A stretch of 21,443 bases of DNA, from NCBI GenBank assembly GCA_963997635.1, contig CAXEND010000021.1, forward strand, positions 1 through 21,443, given 5' to 3'. Position 1 is the stretch's first letter; each line of letters opens with the position of its first letter. The DNA is from GCA-2728135 sp002728135 (GTDB lineage Bacteria > Pseudomonadota > Alphaproteobacteria > UBA828). Made by a program: the position numbers and the translations under genes. The notes beneath the pieces were generated by a model. The model saw nothing but the letters and a program-made list of their open reading frames with translations. It made no database searches and was not told where the DNA came from. Of the stretch, positions 14,922-21,443 are shown piece after piece.

Positions 14922-15725
14922 TTAGTGTTTCTCATCGGGTAATATCCCATCAACAATTTTTTCTCCAGGAACGAAAATTTGCCCTGCTGGAATAGAAAGC
15001 CAAAATTTATCGTTTACTGGCACAACCTTGAGCAACCAATCCTTACCGCGTGTCTTTTCTCCAACTAATTTAGCACCTGCATATTGCCTAAGGAGAGCAG
15101 AAAATAACTCAGCACTACTAGCAGTTTTTTGACCTACCACCAAAACAATGTTCATGTCACTCATGGAATATACTGGTGAAGGAATGTCAAAGTGAGTAAC
15201 AAGATTCTGGGATCTTACCACAAATGCCTTTTTTACAGGGCCGATAAAGAGTGATGCTACTCTAATCATTCTAGATAAATCACCACCTTCATTTTCTGTA
15301 AGGTCAAATACAACTTTATTTGAACCCTCTAATAAATTTATTACCTCCCATTCTGCTTTTCTTCCAAAGTGTTTTAGTTCAATAAAAATCGACTCATCTG
15401 ACATTTTATAAGACTTTTTTACCGAGGGAAGAACTTCTGCAAGACGTCTCTGATTAGAAGATTTTGGTTCTATACGAGTTAAATTTGCATAATTACCTAA
15501 TTCTTTTACAATCTCCTGGGCAACACAAATTGTCTCTAAATTGCATCTATCAGCAATTTTCTGTGCTAGCTCATTATCAAGACCTGAAATAATTTTAGCT
15601 TCTTGCAAAATTCTTAGAGAGTTACTTGGTATTTGCTTATCAAAATTATTAGCTTGTAATTCTAAGGTTTGGAAGAAGAAAACTATATTAGTGACAATAA
15701 TTAATCGCACCCAACATATGGACAC
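14922..15725 (-). CDS. Exported S41-family peptidase-like protein without PDZ domain
   Basis: 267 residues from GTG 15725, chosen because GAGGAG lies 7 nt upstream and it gives a compact signal peptide (1-25, ending L-E-L-Q-A); ATGs at 15746 and 15764 are in frame without a ribosome site. Residues about 30-110 are not recognised. The rest resembles the tail-specific/C-terminal processing peptidase core: V-V-F-D-L-T-E-N-E-G-G-D-L (138-150), T-A-S-S-A-E-L (201-207) with likely nucleophile Ser203, and G-E-K-T-R-G-K with Lys228, 25 residues later as in the family Ser/Lys dyad. No PDZ domain fits. The start overlaps the propeller gene by 38 nt, so translation is probably coupled. Substrate unknown. 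Confidence 0.78.
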   Translation of the reverse strand: MSICWVRLIIVTNIVFFFQTLELQANNFDKQIPSNSLRILQEAKIISGLDNELAQKIADRCNLETICVAQEIVKELGNYANLTRIEPKSSNQRRLAEVLPSVKKSYKMSDESIFIELKHFGRKAEWEVINLLEGSNKVVFDLTENEGGDLSRMIRVASLFIGPVKKAFVVRSQNLVTHFDIPSPVYSMSDMNIVLVVGQKTASSAELFSALLRQYAGAKLVGEKTRGKDWLLKVVPVNDKFWLSIPAGQIFVPGEKIVDGILPDEKH

Positions 15726-16863
15726 CCCAGGGCTCCTCACCAACATTTCCAATTCGTTTAACAATTTTCATTTGTCTAACGTCAACCACAGCAACCTCAT
15801 CGCTACTTGACAAAGCAACATATAGTTTTTTTCCATCTGGTGTGATTACACCTGTTTCCGGTGTACTTAATAATGGTATTTCATTTACTTTCTTCATAGA
15901 AATTAGATCTAATACTATTAGTTTGTTCTCACCACGACTAATAACGTAGGCAAGTGAATCAAACCACCCAATGTTTATCCCCGTCATGTCTTCTCCGCCA
16001 GGAAGCCGGGCAATCTCTTCAAGAGTTTTTGTTGAAAAAACAGATATAGTTCTATCGCCATTATTAGGTACTAGCATATGAGCTCCATCAGGGGATGCAA
16101 ATGCACGCCATGGTAAATTTCCAAGCTCTACATTCCTGATTACTTTTTGCAACTCCATATCAATTATAGCCATAACATCACCTTCTCCATAAGCGGCAAA
16201 GCCTAATTTTCCGTTAGGAGTACTTGTAATATTAATTATCCCTTGATATTCACTTTCACTTAAATGAGTAGAAGCAATTGTTTTATGTTCTCCAATACTA
16301 ATTTCTTCTTCAACTCGAGCATCATTTACATTTATTACGCTGACAATGTTTGCTCCTAAGTTACCCACAAATAGATGTGAACCATCTGAATTAAAAGTCA
16401 TGTTATGGGGCTCATAAAGTCCACTAACTCTTTTTAACTCTGAACCTTTATTAAGAGAAACAAATGAAATTGAGCCTCCTCCAATATTACCTACAGCTAT
16501 AACGTCACCAGATGGGTTGATCGCGATGTGTTCTGGTTCCTCTCCTAGCTCAACTGTTGAAACTACTAAAAATGTGTTCAAATCAATTATACTTAGCGTA
16601 TTATCAGCTGAATTTGTTACTGCGAGCTTATCCAGCTTATCAGAAACAACTACCTGATGAGGCACTGACCCTACCTCTATACGTCTAATTAACTCATCTG
16701 TGACTGTATCGATCACGGCTATATCAGCAGATGCACGGTTTGGAACAAAAATATAACGATTAACATCTTCAGCAGCGTTCGCTTCAGATAGAAAAATTGA
16801 TGTGGAAAAAAGTATTGAAAAAAATGAAAAAAATAATTTTGTAAAACCTTTTTTTATAGCCAT
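15688..16863 (-). CDS. Exported YVTN-type beta-propeller protein
   Basis: 391 residues from ATG 16863. A clear signal peptide starts there (M-A-I-K-K-G, hydrophobic core, A-N-A near 30); an ATG 16 codons upstream (16911) would bury it, and a candidate promoter puts the mRNA start near 16912. About eight repeats follow, each with a strand like K-L-A-V-T-N or H-L-F-V-G-N, then S-x-S-V-I-D and a return strand, closing a seven- or eight-bladed propeller. Relatives are lactonase-fold/YncE or PQQ-catabolism-associated propeller proteins, which bind ligands or partners; no catalytic residues can be assigned. The C-terminus ends in N-Y-C-H. First gene of the unit with the S41-like peptidase and PCu(A)C. 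Confidence 0.85.
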   Translation of the reverse strand: MAIKKGFTKLFFSFFSILFSTSIFLSEANAAEDVNRYIFVPNRASADIAVIDTVTDELIRRIEVGSVPHQVVVSDKLDKLAVTNSADNTLSIIDLNTFLVVSTVELGEEPEHIAINPSGDVIAVGNIGGGSISFVSLNKGSELKRVSGLYEPHNMTFNSDGSHLFVGNLGANIVSVINVNDARVEEEISIGEHKTIASTHLSESEYQGIINITSTPNGKLGFAAYGEGDVMAIIDMELQKVIRNVELGNLPWRAFASPDGAHMLVPNNGDRTISVFSTKTLEEIARLPGGEDMTGINIGWFDSLAYVISRGENKLIVLDLISMKKVNEIPLLSTPETGVITPDGKKLYVALSSSDEVAVVDVRQMKIVKRIGNVGEEPWGVHMLGAINYCH

Positions 16864-16918
16864 GACCTTATTTACCTCTTCCTCTTTACTAAACCAAAAC
16901 CTATAAAACATAATTGAA

Positions 16919-16958
16919 ACGATAGTCGGGGTAATAGAGTATGGTCAACAATATTGTT
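16919..16958 (-). promoter_or_regulatory. Candidate promoter with overlapping palindrome, propeller operon
   Basis: On the minus strand TTGACC (-35, 16948-16943) and TATCGT (-10, 16924-16919) are 18 nt apart. A 12-nt perfect palindrome AACAATATTGTT (16947-16958) touches the upstream edge of the -35, a plausible operator position. The leader to ATG 16863 would be about 45 nt. Placed by eye. Confidence 0.35.
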
Positions 16959-17030
16959 AATATTTATTTTTTTCATCAATCTACACAATATGCGTATCAA
17001 AACGAATCGGATACACTTTAAATCAACGGA

Positions 17031-17046
17031 CCAATCATACGATTGG
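17031..17046. promoter_or_regulatory. Small inverted repeat upstream of argH
   Basis: CCAATC and GATTGG flank ATAC, 68 nt before the argH start; a second dyad GTATC/GATAC lies at 16994-17014. No T-run follows, so it is not a terminator; it could be an operator or leader hairpin. Confidence 0.25.
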
Positions 17047-17114
17047 GATTAAACTATAAAACATAAAATAATTTTTTAGTAAAAAATTACTAGGCCAGAG
17101 AAAAGAGCAGAAAA

Positions 17115-18533
17115 GTGAATAAAACAAAGGTATCACGTAAGAATTCGATTGGCACCAATAATCCTATTTGGGGAGGCCGTTTTAATAACAGGCCAAATTC
17201 AATAATGGAAGAAATTAATTCTTCAATCCATTTTGACTGGAGGCTTTTTAGAGAGGATATTGAGTGCAGCAAAGCACATGCTAAAATGCTCGCTGCTGTA
17301 GATATAATTAATGATAAGGATGAAAAACAGATCCTTGATGGCTTAGATACTATCCTAAAAGAAATAGAGGAAGGATTATTTAAGTTCAATCCCGAGCTTG
17401 AGGATATCCACATGAATGTGGAGAATCGCCTAACTGATCTTATAGGGGAAACGGCCGGTAAACTTCATACTGCCAGATCAAGGAATGATCAAGTTGCGAC
17501 AGATTTTAAATTGTGGGTAAGGAATGCAATAGATCAATCTGACCAACAATTAAAAGAGTTACAAAGTGCTTTGATTGATCGTGCTGAGGAACATACGAAC
17601 ACTATACTTCCAGGTTTAACACATATGCAAAATGCACAGCCGATAACATTAGGGCACCATTTCTTAAGTTATGTTGAAATGTTTGGACGGGATAGGAGCC
17701 GATTCGTAGACGCAAGGAAAAGGCTAAATGAGTGCCCTTTAGGGTCAGCCGCCTTAGCTGGTACTTCTTTCCCAATTAACAGACAAATGACATCAAGTGC
17801 TCTAGGATTTGATCAACCAACACGAAATTCTCTGGACTCTGTTTCTGATCGTGACTTTGCCTTAGAGTCATTAGCGGCTGCTAGTCTATGTTCTTCTCAT
17901 TTATCGCGTTTAGGGGAAGAAATAGTATTATGGTCTTCAAGCCAATTTAAATTTATACGCCTTTCTGATAGTTTTTCAACGGGCAGTTCCATAATGCCAC
18001 AGAAAAGAAACCCAGATGCTGCTGAGCTTATTAGGGGAAAGAATGGTAGAATTAGTGGAAGTCTTTTCAGTCTTTTAACAAGCATGAAGGGATTATCTCT
18101 CGCATATTCAAAAGACATGCAAGAAGATAAAGAACCTGTCTTTAACGCATTTGATACACTCTCTCTTTGTTTGCGTGCTGCGACTGGCATGATCTGTGAT
18201 ATGACTATTAACGTAGAATTGATGCAAAAAAGTGCTGGAACAGAATATTCTACTGCAACAGAACTAGCCGACTGGCTGGTAAAAAATCTTGATATTCCTT
18301 TTCGTAAAGCTCATGAGCTAACAGGGAAAATTGTTAAACTATCAGAGTCTAAAAGCTTACAGCTTTGGGAACTTCCTCTCAGCGAATTGCAAAGAATTGA
18401 ACCAAAAATCACAAAGGACGCACAAAAAGTTTTATTACCATGCTCCGCCGTTCAATCTAGGAATAGCTTTGGCGGTACATCCCCTGATCAAGTAAAAATT
18501 CAAATAAATGATGCTAGGGAGCGTTTCCTATGA
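17115..18533 (+). CDS. argH: Argininosuccinate lyase
   Basis: 472 residues. It splits argininosuccinate to arginine and fumarate, the last step of arginine synthesis, as a cytoplasmic tetramer of the fumarase/aspartase superfamily. Visible motifs are W-G-G-R-F (19-23), H-T-A-R-S-R-N-D-Q (118-126), L-T-H-M-Q-N-A-Q-P (168-176) with the catalytic His170, and the superfamily signature G-S-S-I-M-P-Q-K-R-N-P (290-300), whose Ser sits in the mobile catalytic loop. The GTG start gives a tail of about 16 extra residues before the usual W-G-G-R-F region; the next in-frame ATG (residue 31) would remove it. The stop overlaps the ATG of the lipoprotein gene (ATGA). Confidence 0.96.
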   Translation: MNKTKVSRKNSIGTNNPIWGGRFNNRPNSIMEEINSSIHFDWRLFREDIECSKAHAKMLAAVDIINDKDEKQILDGLDTILKEIEEGLFKFNPELEDIHMNVENRLTDLIGETAGKLHTARSRNDQVATDFKLWVRNAIDQSDQQLKELQSALIDRAEEHTNTILPGLTHMQNAQPITLGHHFLSYVEMFGRDRSRFVDARKRLNECPLGSAALAGTSFPINRQMTSSALGFDQPTRNSLDSVSDRDFALESLAAASLCSSHLSRLGEEIVLWSSSQFKFIRLSDSFSTGSSIMPQKRNPDAAELIRGKNGRISGSLFSLLTSMKGLSLAYSKDMQEDKEPVFNAFDTLSLCLRAATGMICDMTINVELMQKSAGTEYSTATELADWLVKNLDIPFRKAHELTGKIVKLSESKSLQLWELPLSELQRIEPKITKDAQKVLLPCSAVQSRNSFGGTSPDQVKIQINDARERFL

Positions 18534-18676
18534 TAAGGAAGTTTAGTCTACTATTAACCATAATAGCGGCTCTTGGTTTGGTTGTTGCACTTTTAGGCAG
18601 TTGTGGGAAAAAGGGACCTTTACAACCTCCTGAAAAAAGTTACCAACAAAAGCAGTTCAACCGGTCAATCTCCTAG
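18530..18676 (+). CDS. lptM: LptM/YifL-like small lipoprotein
   Basis: 48 residues. A basic N-terminus (M-I-R-K), hydrophobic stretch (7-22) and lipobox L-G-S-C with lipidated Cys25 are followed by G-K-K-G-P-L-Q-P-P, the hallmark of the LptM family. In E. coli LptM helps the LptD/LptE lipopolysaccharide translocon mature. The ATG overlaps the argH stop by four bases, with AGGGAG 8 nt upstream, so it is translationally coupled; the lysA start follows 27 nt after its stop. The argH - lipoprotein - lysA order is standard in Alphaproteobacteria. The tail after the conserved part (S-Y-Q-Q-K-Q-F-N-R) is low in similarity to anything I recognise. Confidence 0.9.
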   Translation: MIRKFSLLLTIIAALGLVVALLGSCGKKGPLQPPEKSYQQKQFNRSIS

Positions 18677-18703
18677 ATAAAATGATCAATCAAATAATGG
18701 CTG

Positions 18704-19993
18704 ATGAGCAACATGCATATTAAAGATTCATTTACTTATATTGAAAAGCCTGATGGTGAAAAATCTATGCATGCTGAGGAAGTACCTCTTGCTTTATTAG
18801 CTAATAAAATAGGAACACCTTTATATGTTTATTCAAGCCTTGGTTTAACTGAGCGCTTTAATGCTCTAAAAAAGGTTTTACCAGCTGCATTAATATGTTT
18901 TTCGATCAAATCAAATAGCAATATTTCAGTCATACGTACCTTATCAAGCCTTGGTTCAGGTGCTGATGTTGTATCAGGCGGTGAATTACATAGAGCTCTC
19001 CACGCAGGTATAGAAGCAAAAAAGATTGTTTTTTCGGGTGTTGGCAAAACTGATGAAGAGATGGCAGCTGCCCTAAATGCGAATATCAAACAAATTAATG
19101 TCGAGTCTGTGCCTGAACTTGAATTACTCAACAAAGTTGCCCTAGCGTGTAATAGTGTTGCACCAGTAGCTATTAGAGTTAATCCAGATGTTGACGCAAA
19201 CACACACAATAAGATTTCTACAGGGCGAAAAGAGGATAAATTTGGTGTTCCTTATAAAGAAGCAATTTATCTTTATTCAAAAATTAAAAAACTTGAGGGT
19301 CTAGAATCTGTTGGAATAGCTACCCATATAGGTTCCCAATTAATGACTTTAGAACCATTTTCTGAGGCATTCAGAAAACTTAGCAGTTTAGCTAATAATC
19401 TAAAGAATTCAGGCCATAACATACAAAGTATAGATTTTGGAGGAGGACTTGGAGTAAATTACACTGGGAATGCAGCACTAAATGTCTCTGATTATGCTAA
19501 GATTGTAAAAACTGCTGCAGATGACTCTGGGTGTCAAATTATTATAGAACCAGGTAGATTTATTTCTGCACCAGCTGGGGTGCTTATTACACGTGTTCTA
19601 TATATAAAACGAACAGAGGCAAAAATATTTGCAATTGTAGATAGTGCAATGAACGATTTTATTCGGCCCTCGCTATACGATGCATGGCATCAGGTAGATC
19701 CCATTTATTATCACCAAAAATCATCTCCATTACAAACAGTTGATATTGTTGGGCCTATTTGTGAAAGCGGTGATTTTATAGCAAAAGAAAGAGATCTACC
19801 CCCACTAACAACTGGAGATCTACTCTGTATAAGAGATGCTGGAGCTTATGGAGCTTCAATGTCATCAACATACAATTCAAGAGCTCCAGCGGGGGAAGTA
19901 ATGGTTAGTGGCAAAGAATGGGACATTATTAAAATAAGACAAACTATCGAGGAGTTAATCTCCCAAGAAAATTTCGCACGTTGGCAAAAATAA
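18704..19993 (+). CDS. lysA: Diaminopimelate decarboxylase
   Basis: 429 residues, PLP-dependent fold-III decarboxylase converting meso-diaminopimelate to lysine. The Schiff-base Lys69 lies in C-F-S-I-K-S-N; H-I-G-S-Q (208-212), G-G-G-L-G (246-250), E-P-G-R (282-285) bind the cofactor phosphate and substrate; Cys353-Glu354-Ser355 in P-I-C-E-S-G-D and the Y-G-A-S-M-S-S-T-Y-N region (382-391) complete the dimer-interface active site. Length is normal. The ribosome site is weak; ATGs at 18704 and 18713 are both possible. It follows argH and the lipoprotein on the same strand, likely one transcript. Confidence 0.96.
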   Translation: MSNMHIKDSFTYIEKPDGEKSMHAEEVPLALLANKIGTPLYVYSSLGLTERFNALKKVLPAALICFSIKSNSNISVIRTLSSLGSGADVVSGGELHRALHAGIEAKKIVFSGVGKTDEEMAAALNANIKQINVESVPELELLNKVALACNSVAPVAIRVNPDVDANTHNKISTGRKEDKFGVPYKEAIYLYSKIKKLEGLESVGIATHIGSQLMTLEPFSEAFRKLSSLANNLKNSGHNIQSIDFGGGLGVNYTGNAALNVSDYAKIVKTAADDSGCQIIIEPGRFISAPAGVLITRVLYIKRTEAKIFAIVDSAMNDFIRPSLYDAWHQVDPIYYHQKSSPLQTVDIVGPICESGDFIAKERDLPPLTTGDLLCIRDAGAYGASMSSTYNSRAPAGEVMVSGKEWDIIKIRQTIEELISQENFARWQK

Positions 19994-20053
19994 ATTGGCT
20001 GTTAAGTTGACCATCCTCATGAATATTGTGACCTAATAATCTCCTTAATAAGG

Positions 20054-20719
20054 TTATTTTTCGGATGCAAAACGCACAACTATTGTTTCTGCATCTCTAG
20101 ATGGTATTAATTGAGCCTCAAATTTAGTCGACAACCCTGATTTTATTTTATTACTTATTAAATTAGCAATTATACCCTGTAGTTTGTAACCATTATTATC
20201 AACAAGTTCTGCTATAACCTTTGGTATTAAACGATTTTGTTCTGTGGGGTTCCATATATCACCAGTTATTAGAAGAATCTCTTTCCCGTCCTCAAAAATA
20301 TACTCCCTCATAATATTACGGAATTCAAGGCCACTAGGATTTGATGAATAAACATTCATCCCAATAGAAGAATAATAAGCTGTAAATTGAGGCCATTTGT
20401 TCACTATTGATTGCCTAGATAAAATGAGACTTCCAATGAATACTACAATCAATGCAAAAACAAAAAATAAACGGAAATATATCGATCTTTTTTTAACTTT
20501 TATAATTTTAGACTCATTTAAATTACCAATAGCCGAGGGTGATTTATTGTTGGTCGGAATGGCATCATCTTCGACCCCTAGTTCAGAACTGGTTTTTAAT
20601 ACTGGTTGTTGATGCCATATATTTGAGCATTTCATACAACGAACAGTTCGCCCTTGATTCCCAATCTCCAGTGGGTCAACAAAATAGCTAGTATTACAGT
20701 TCAGACAATTAACAATCAT
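20054..20719 (-). CDS. Zinc-ribbon (MJ0042-type) membrane protein with DUF3426-like domain
   Basis: 221 residues. An N-terminal zinc ribbon (C-x2-C at 5-8, C-x2-C at 28-31, with R-C-M-K-C-S-N-I-W-H) is followed by a polar linker (about 40-77), one membrane segment (about 80-103) and a C-terminal domain (about 125-221) resembling DUF3426, which has the beta-sandwich look of FxLYD-type domains (I-T-G-D-I-W-N-P-T early, I-P-S-R-D-A-E-T-I-V-V-R-F at the end). The ribbon would face the cytoplasm and the sandwich the periplasm. Function unknown. In many Alphaproteobacteria it sits next to ftsE-ftsX; here it converges with lysA and is divergent from the YdcF-like gene. Confidence 0.85.
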   Translation of the reverse strand: MIVNCLNCNTSYFVDPLEIGNQGRTVRCMKCSNIWHQQPVLKTSSELGVEDDAIPTNNKSPSAIGNLNESKIIKVKKRSIYFRLFFVFALIVVFIGSLILSRQSIVNKWPQFTAYYSSIGMNVYSSNPSGLEFRNIMREYIFEDGKEILLITGDIWNPTEQNRLIPKVIAELVDNNGYKLQGIIANLISNKIKSGLSTKFEAQLIPSRDAETIVVRFASEK

Positions 20720-20941
20720 TTTTCGTATTGTTTTATATGGTGGTTAGTAAAAAAGTTTTTATTGCTATTCTTTATAATTAATGCAGATAGCAAAATATAT
20801 ATATCTTTTAAATGGTGAGTTTTTTTAGGTTAAATTAATATTTTAAAGAATCATAAAAATATGACCATAATATTGAATATTTTAATATTATGTAAAAAGA
20901 CTTAAGATAATGGGTATAAACTAATACCTGGTCATTTTAAT

Positions 20942-21443
20942 ATGAAGATAACTCCTCAAATAATTAATTTCATTTGTGGCCTTTTCTTTGGATTGTTAAT
21001 TCTCTGGTCTATTGGATTAGTGTGGTTTGCAGCTCAGACTAGCAATAATAATCTTGATCAAAAGACACAAACTGATGCAATAATTGTTTTAACTGGTGGT
21101 TCAGGAAGATTATCTACTGGACTTGAGTTACTTAATTTAGGTCTTAGCAAACAGTTGTTTGTCACTGGTGTAGCAGAAGGCTTAAAACCTGAAGATGTAT
21201 ATGATTTATCAGAGACAACTCTTAGTGACTTTTCTTGTTGCATTACCTTTGGTCATAAAGCTTTAAATACAACTGAAAATGCCATTGAAACTGCTCTTTG
21301 GGCAAAACCCAAAGGGTTAAAAAATTTTAGAATTGTTACTGGAAGTTACCATATGCCACGAAGTATGCTAGAGTTTCGCAGGATATTTCCGGATTCTATA
21401 TTAGTGGCACATCCAGTATATCCAGAGCATGTAAAGGCCAATG
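20942..21443 (+). CDS. YdcF-like (DUF218/ElyC-SanA) membrane protein, 3' end cut by window
   Basis: Open to the last base; 167 residues visible. One N-terminal membrane segment (about 9-30) precedes a DUF218 domain: T-D-A-I-I-V-L-T-G-G (44-53), L-F-V-T-G-V (72-77), N-T-T-E-N-A (109-114) and I-V-T-G-S-Y-H-M-P-R-S (131-141). Members such as ElyC and SanA act on envelope or peptidoglycan precursor metabolism; the exact reaction is not settled. No strong ribosome site is seen before the ATG. The 222-nt gap to the zinc-ribbon gene is very AT-rich and holds no gene I recognise. Confidence 0.88.
   Translation, partial: MKITPQIINFICGLFFGLLILWSIGLVWFAAQTSNNNLDQKTQTDAIIVLTGGSGRLSTGLELLNLGLSKQLFVTGVAEGLKPEDVYDLSETTLSDFSCCITFGHKALNTTENAIETALWAKPKGLKNFRIVTGSYHMPRSMLEFRRIFPDSILVAHPVYPEHVKAN

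Noticed and set aside
16864..16911. N-terminal extension of the propeller from ATG 16911
   Set aside because: It would place 16 polar and aromatic residues before a clear signal peptide, and the candidate promoter implies transcription begins near 16912.
17897..18190. Minus-strand frame within argH
   Set aside because: Shadow of the conserved argH signature region.
20030..20060. Imperfect hairpin with T-rich tail between lysA and the zinc-ribbon gene
   Set aside because: The stem has mismatches (ACCT...AGGT) and only four to five strong pairs; too weak to call as a terminator.
1..21443. CRISPR array, IS element, prophage or toxin-antitoxin pair
   Set aside because: No regularly spaced repeats, no transposase or phage motifs, no small paired antitoxin-like frames were seen.

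Overview
The window reads as a housekeeping stretch of an AT-rich alphaproteobacterial chromosome, probably a free-living, aerobic, marine-type lineage. The pointers are the order argH - lptM lipoprotein - lysA - zinc-ribbon/DUF3426 protein - YdcF; the run HIG1-type small membrane protein - cobalamin adenosyltransferase - etfB - etfA - 3-hydroxybutyryl-CoA dehydrogenase; ubiquinone synthesis by a Coq7-type hydroxylase; low GC; short intergenic gaps; and several TTG/GTG starts. This placement is inference from gene content. I see no IS element, phage gene, CRISPR array or rRNA.

Layout. 1-1260: 3' part of an amidase, closed by a strong terminator. 1384-4026: acyl-CoA synthetase (minus) divergent from a short-chain dehydrogenase-like protein (plus) that lacks the usual catalytic Tyr and Lys. 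4066-5626 (minus): EamA transporter followed by a membrane-anchored cyclophilin. 5884-5970 (minus): tRNA-Leu(CAA). 6091-7761 (plus): YqaA/DedA-type membrane protein, DsbB and Coq7, tightly packed. 7785-8345 (minus): HNH-domain protein. 8526-10702 (plus): class III CoA-transferase, then GluQRS. 10791-14283 (plus): HIG1-type protein, cobalamin adenosyltransferase, EtfB, EtfA, Hbd. 14380-16863 (minus): exported YVTN beta-propeller, PDZ-less S41-like peptidase and PCu(A)C copper chaperone. 17115-19993 (plus): ArgH, a 48-residue LptM-like lipoprotein and LysA. 20054-20719 (minus): zinc-ribbon/DUF3426 membrane protein. 20942-end (plus): YdcF-like protein cut by the window edge.

How the genes work together. 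Acyl-CoA synthetase, CoA-transferase, Hbd and ETF fit aerobic acyl-CoA catabolism, with ETF passing electrons to the ubiquinone pool that Coq7 helps make. DsbB, cyclophilin, PCu(A)C, the S41-like peptidase and the propeller belong to the periplasm. ArgH and LysA end the arginine and lysine pathways.

Most of this is ordinary. The best candidate for something little described is the three-gene exported unit at 14380-16863 (propeller, peptidase, copper chaperone). Other points to check are the SDR with a degenerate active site, the absence of ftsE/ftsX where the family context suggests them, and several dyads in divergent intergenic regions.
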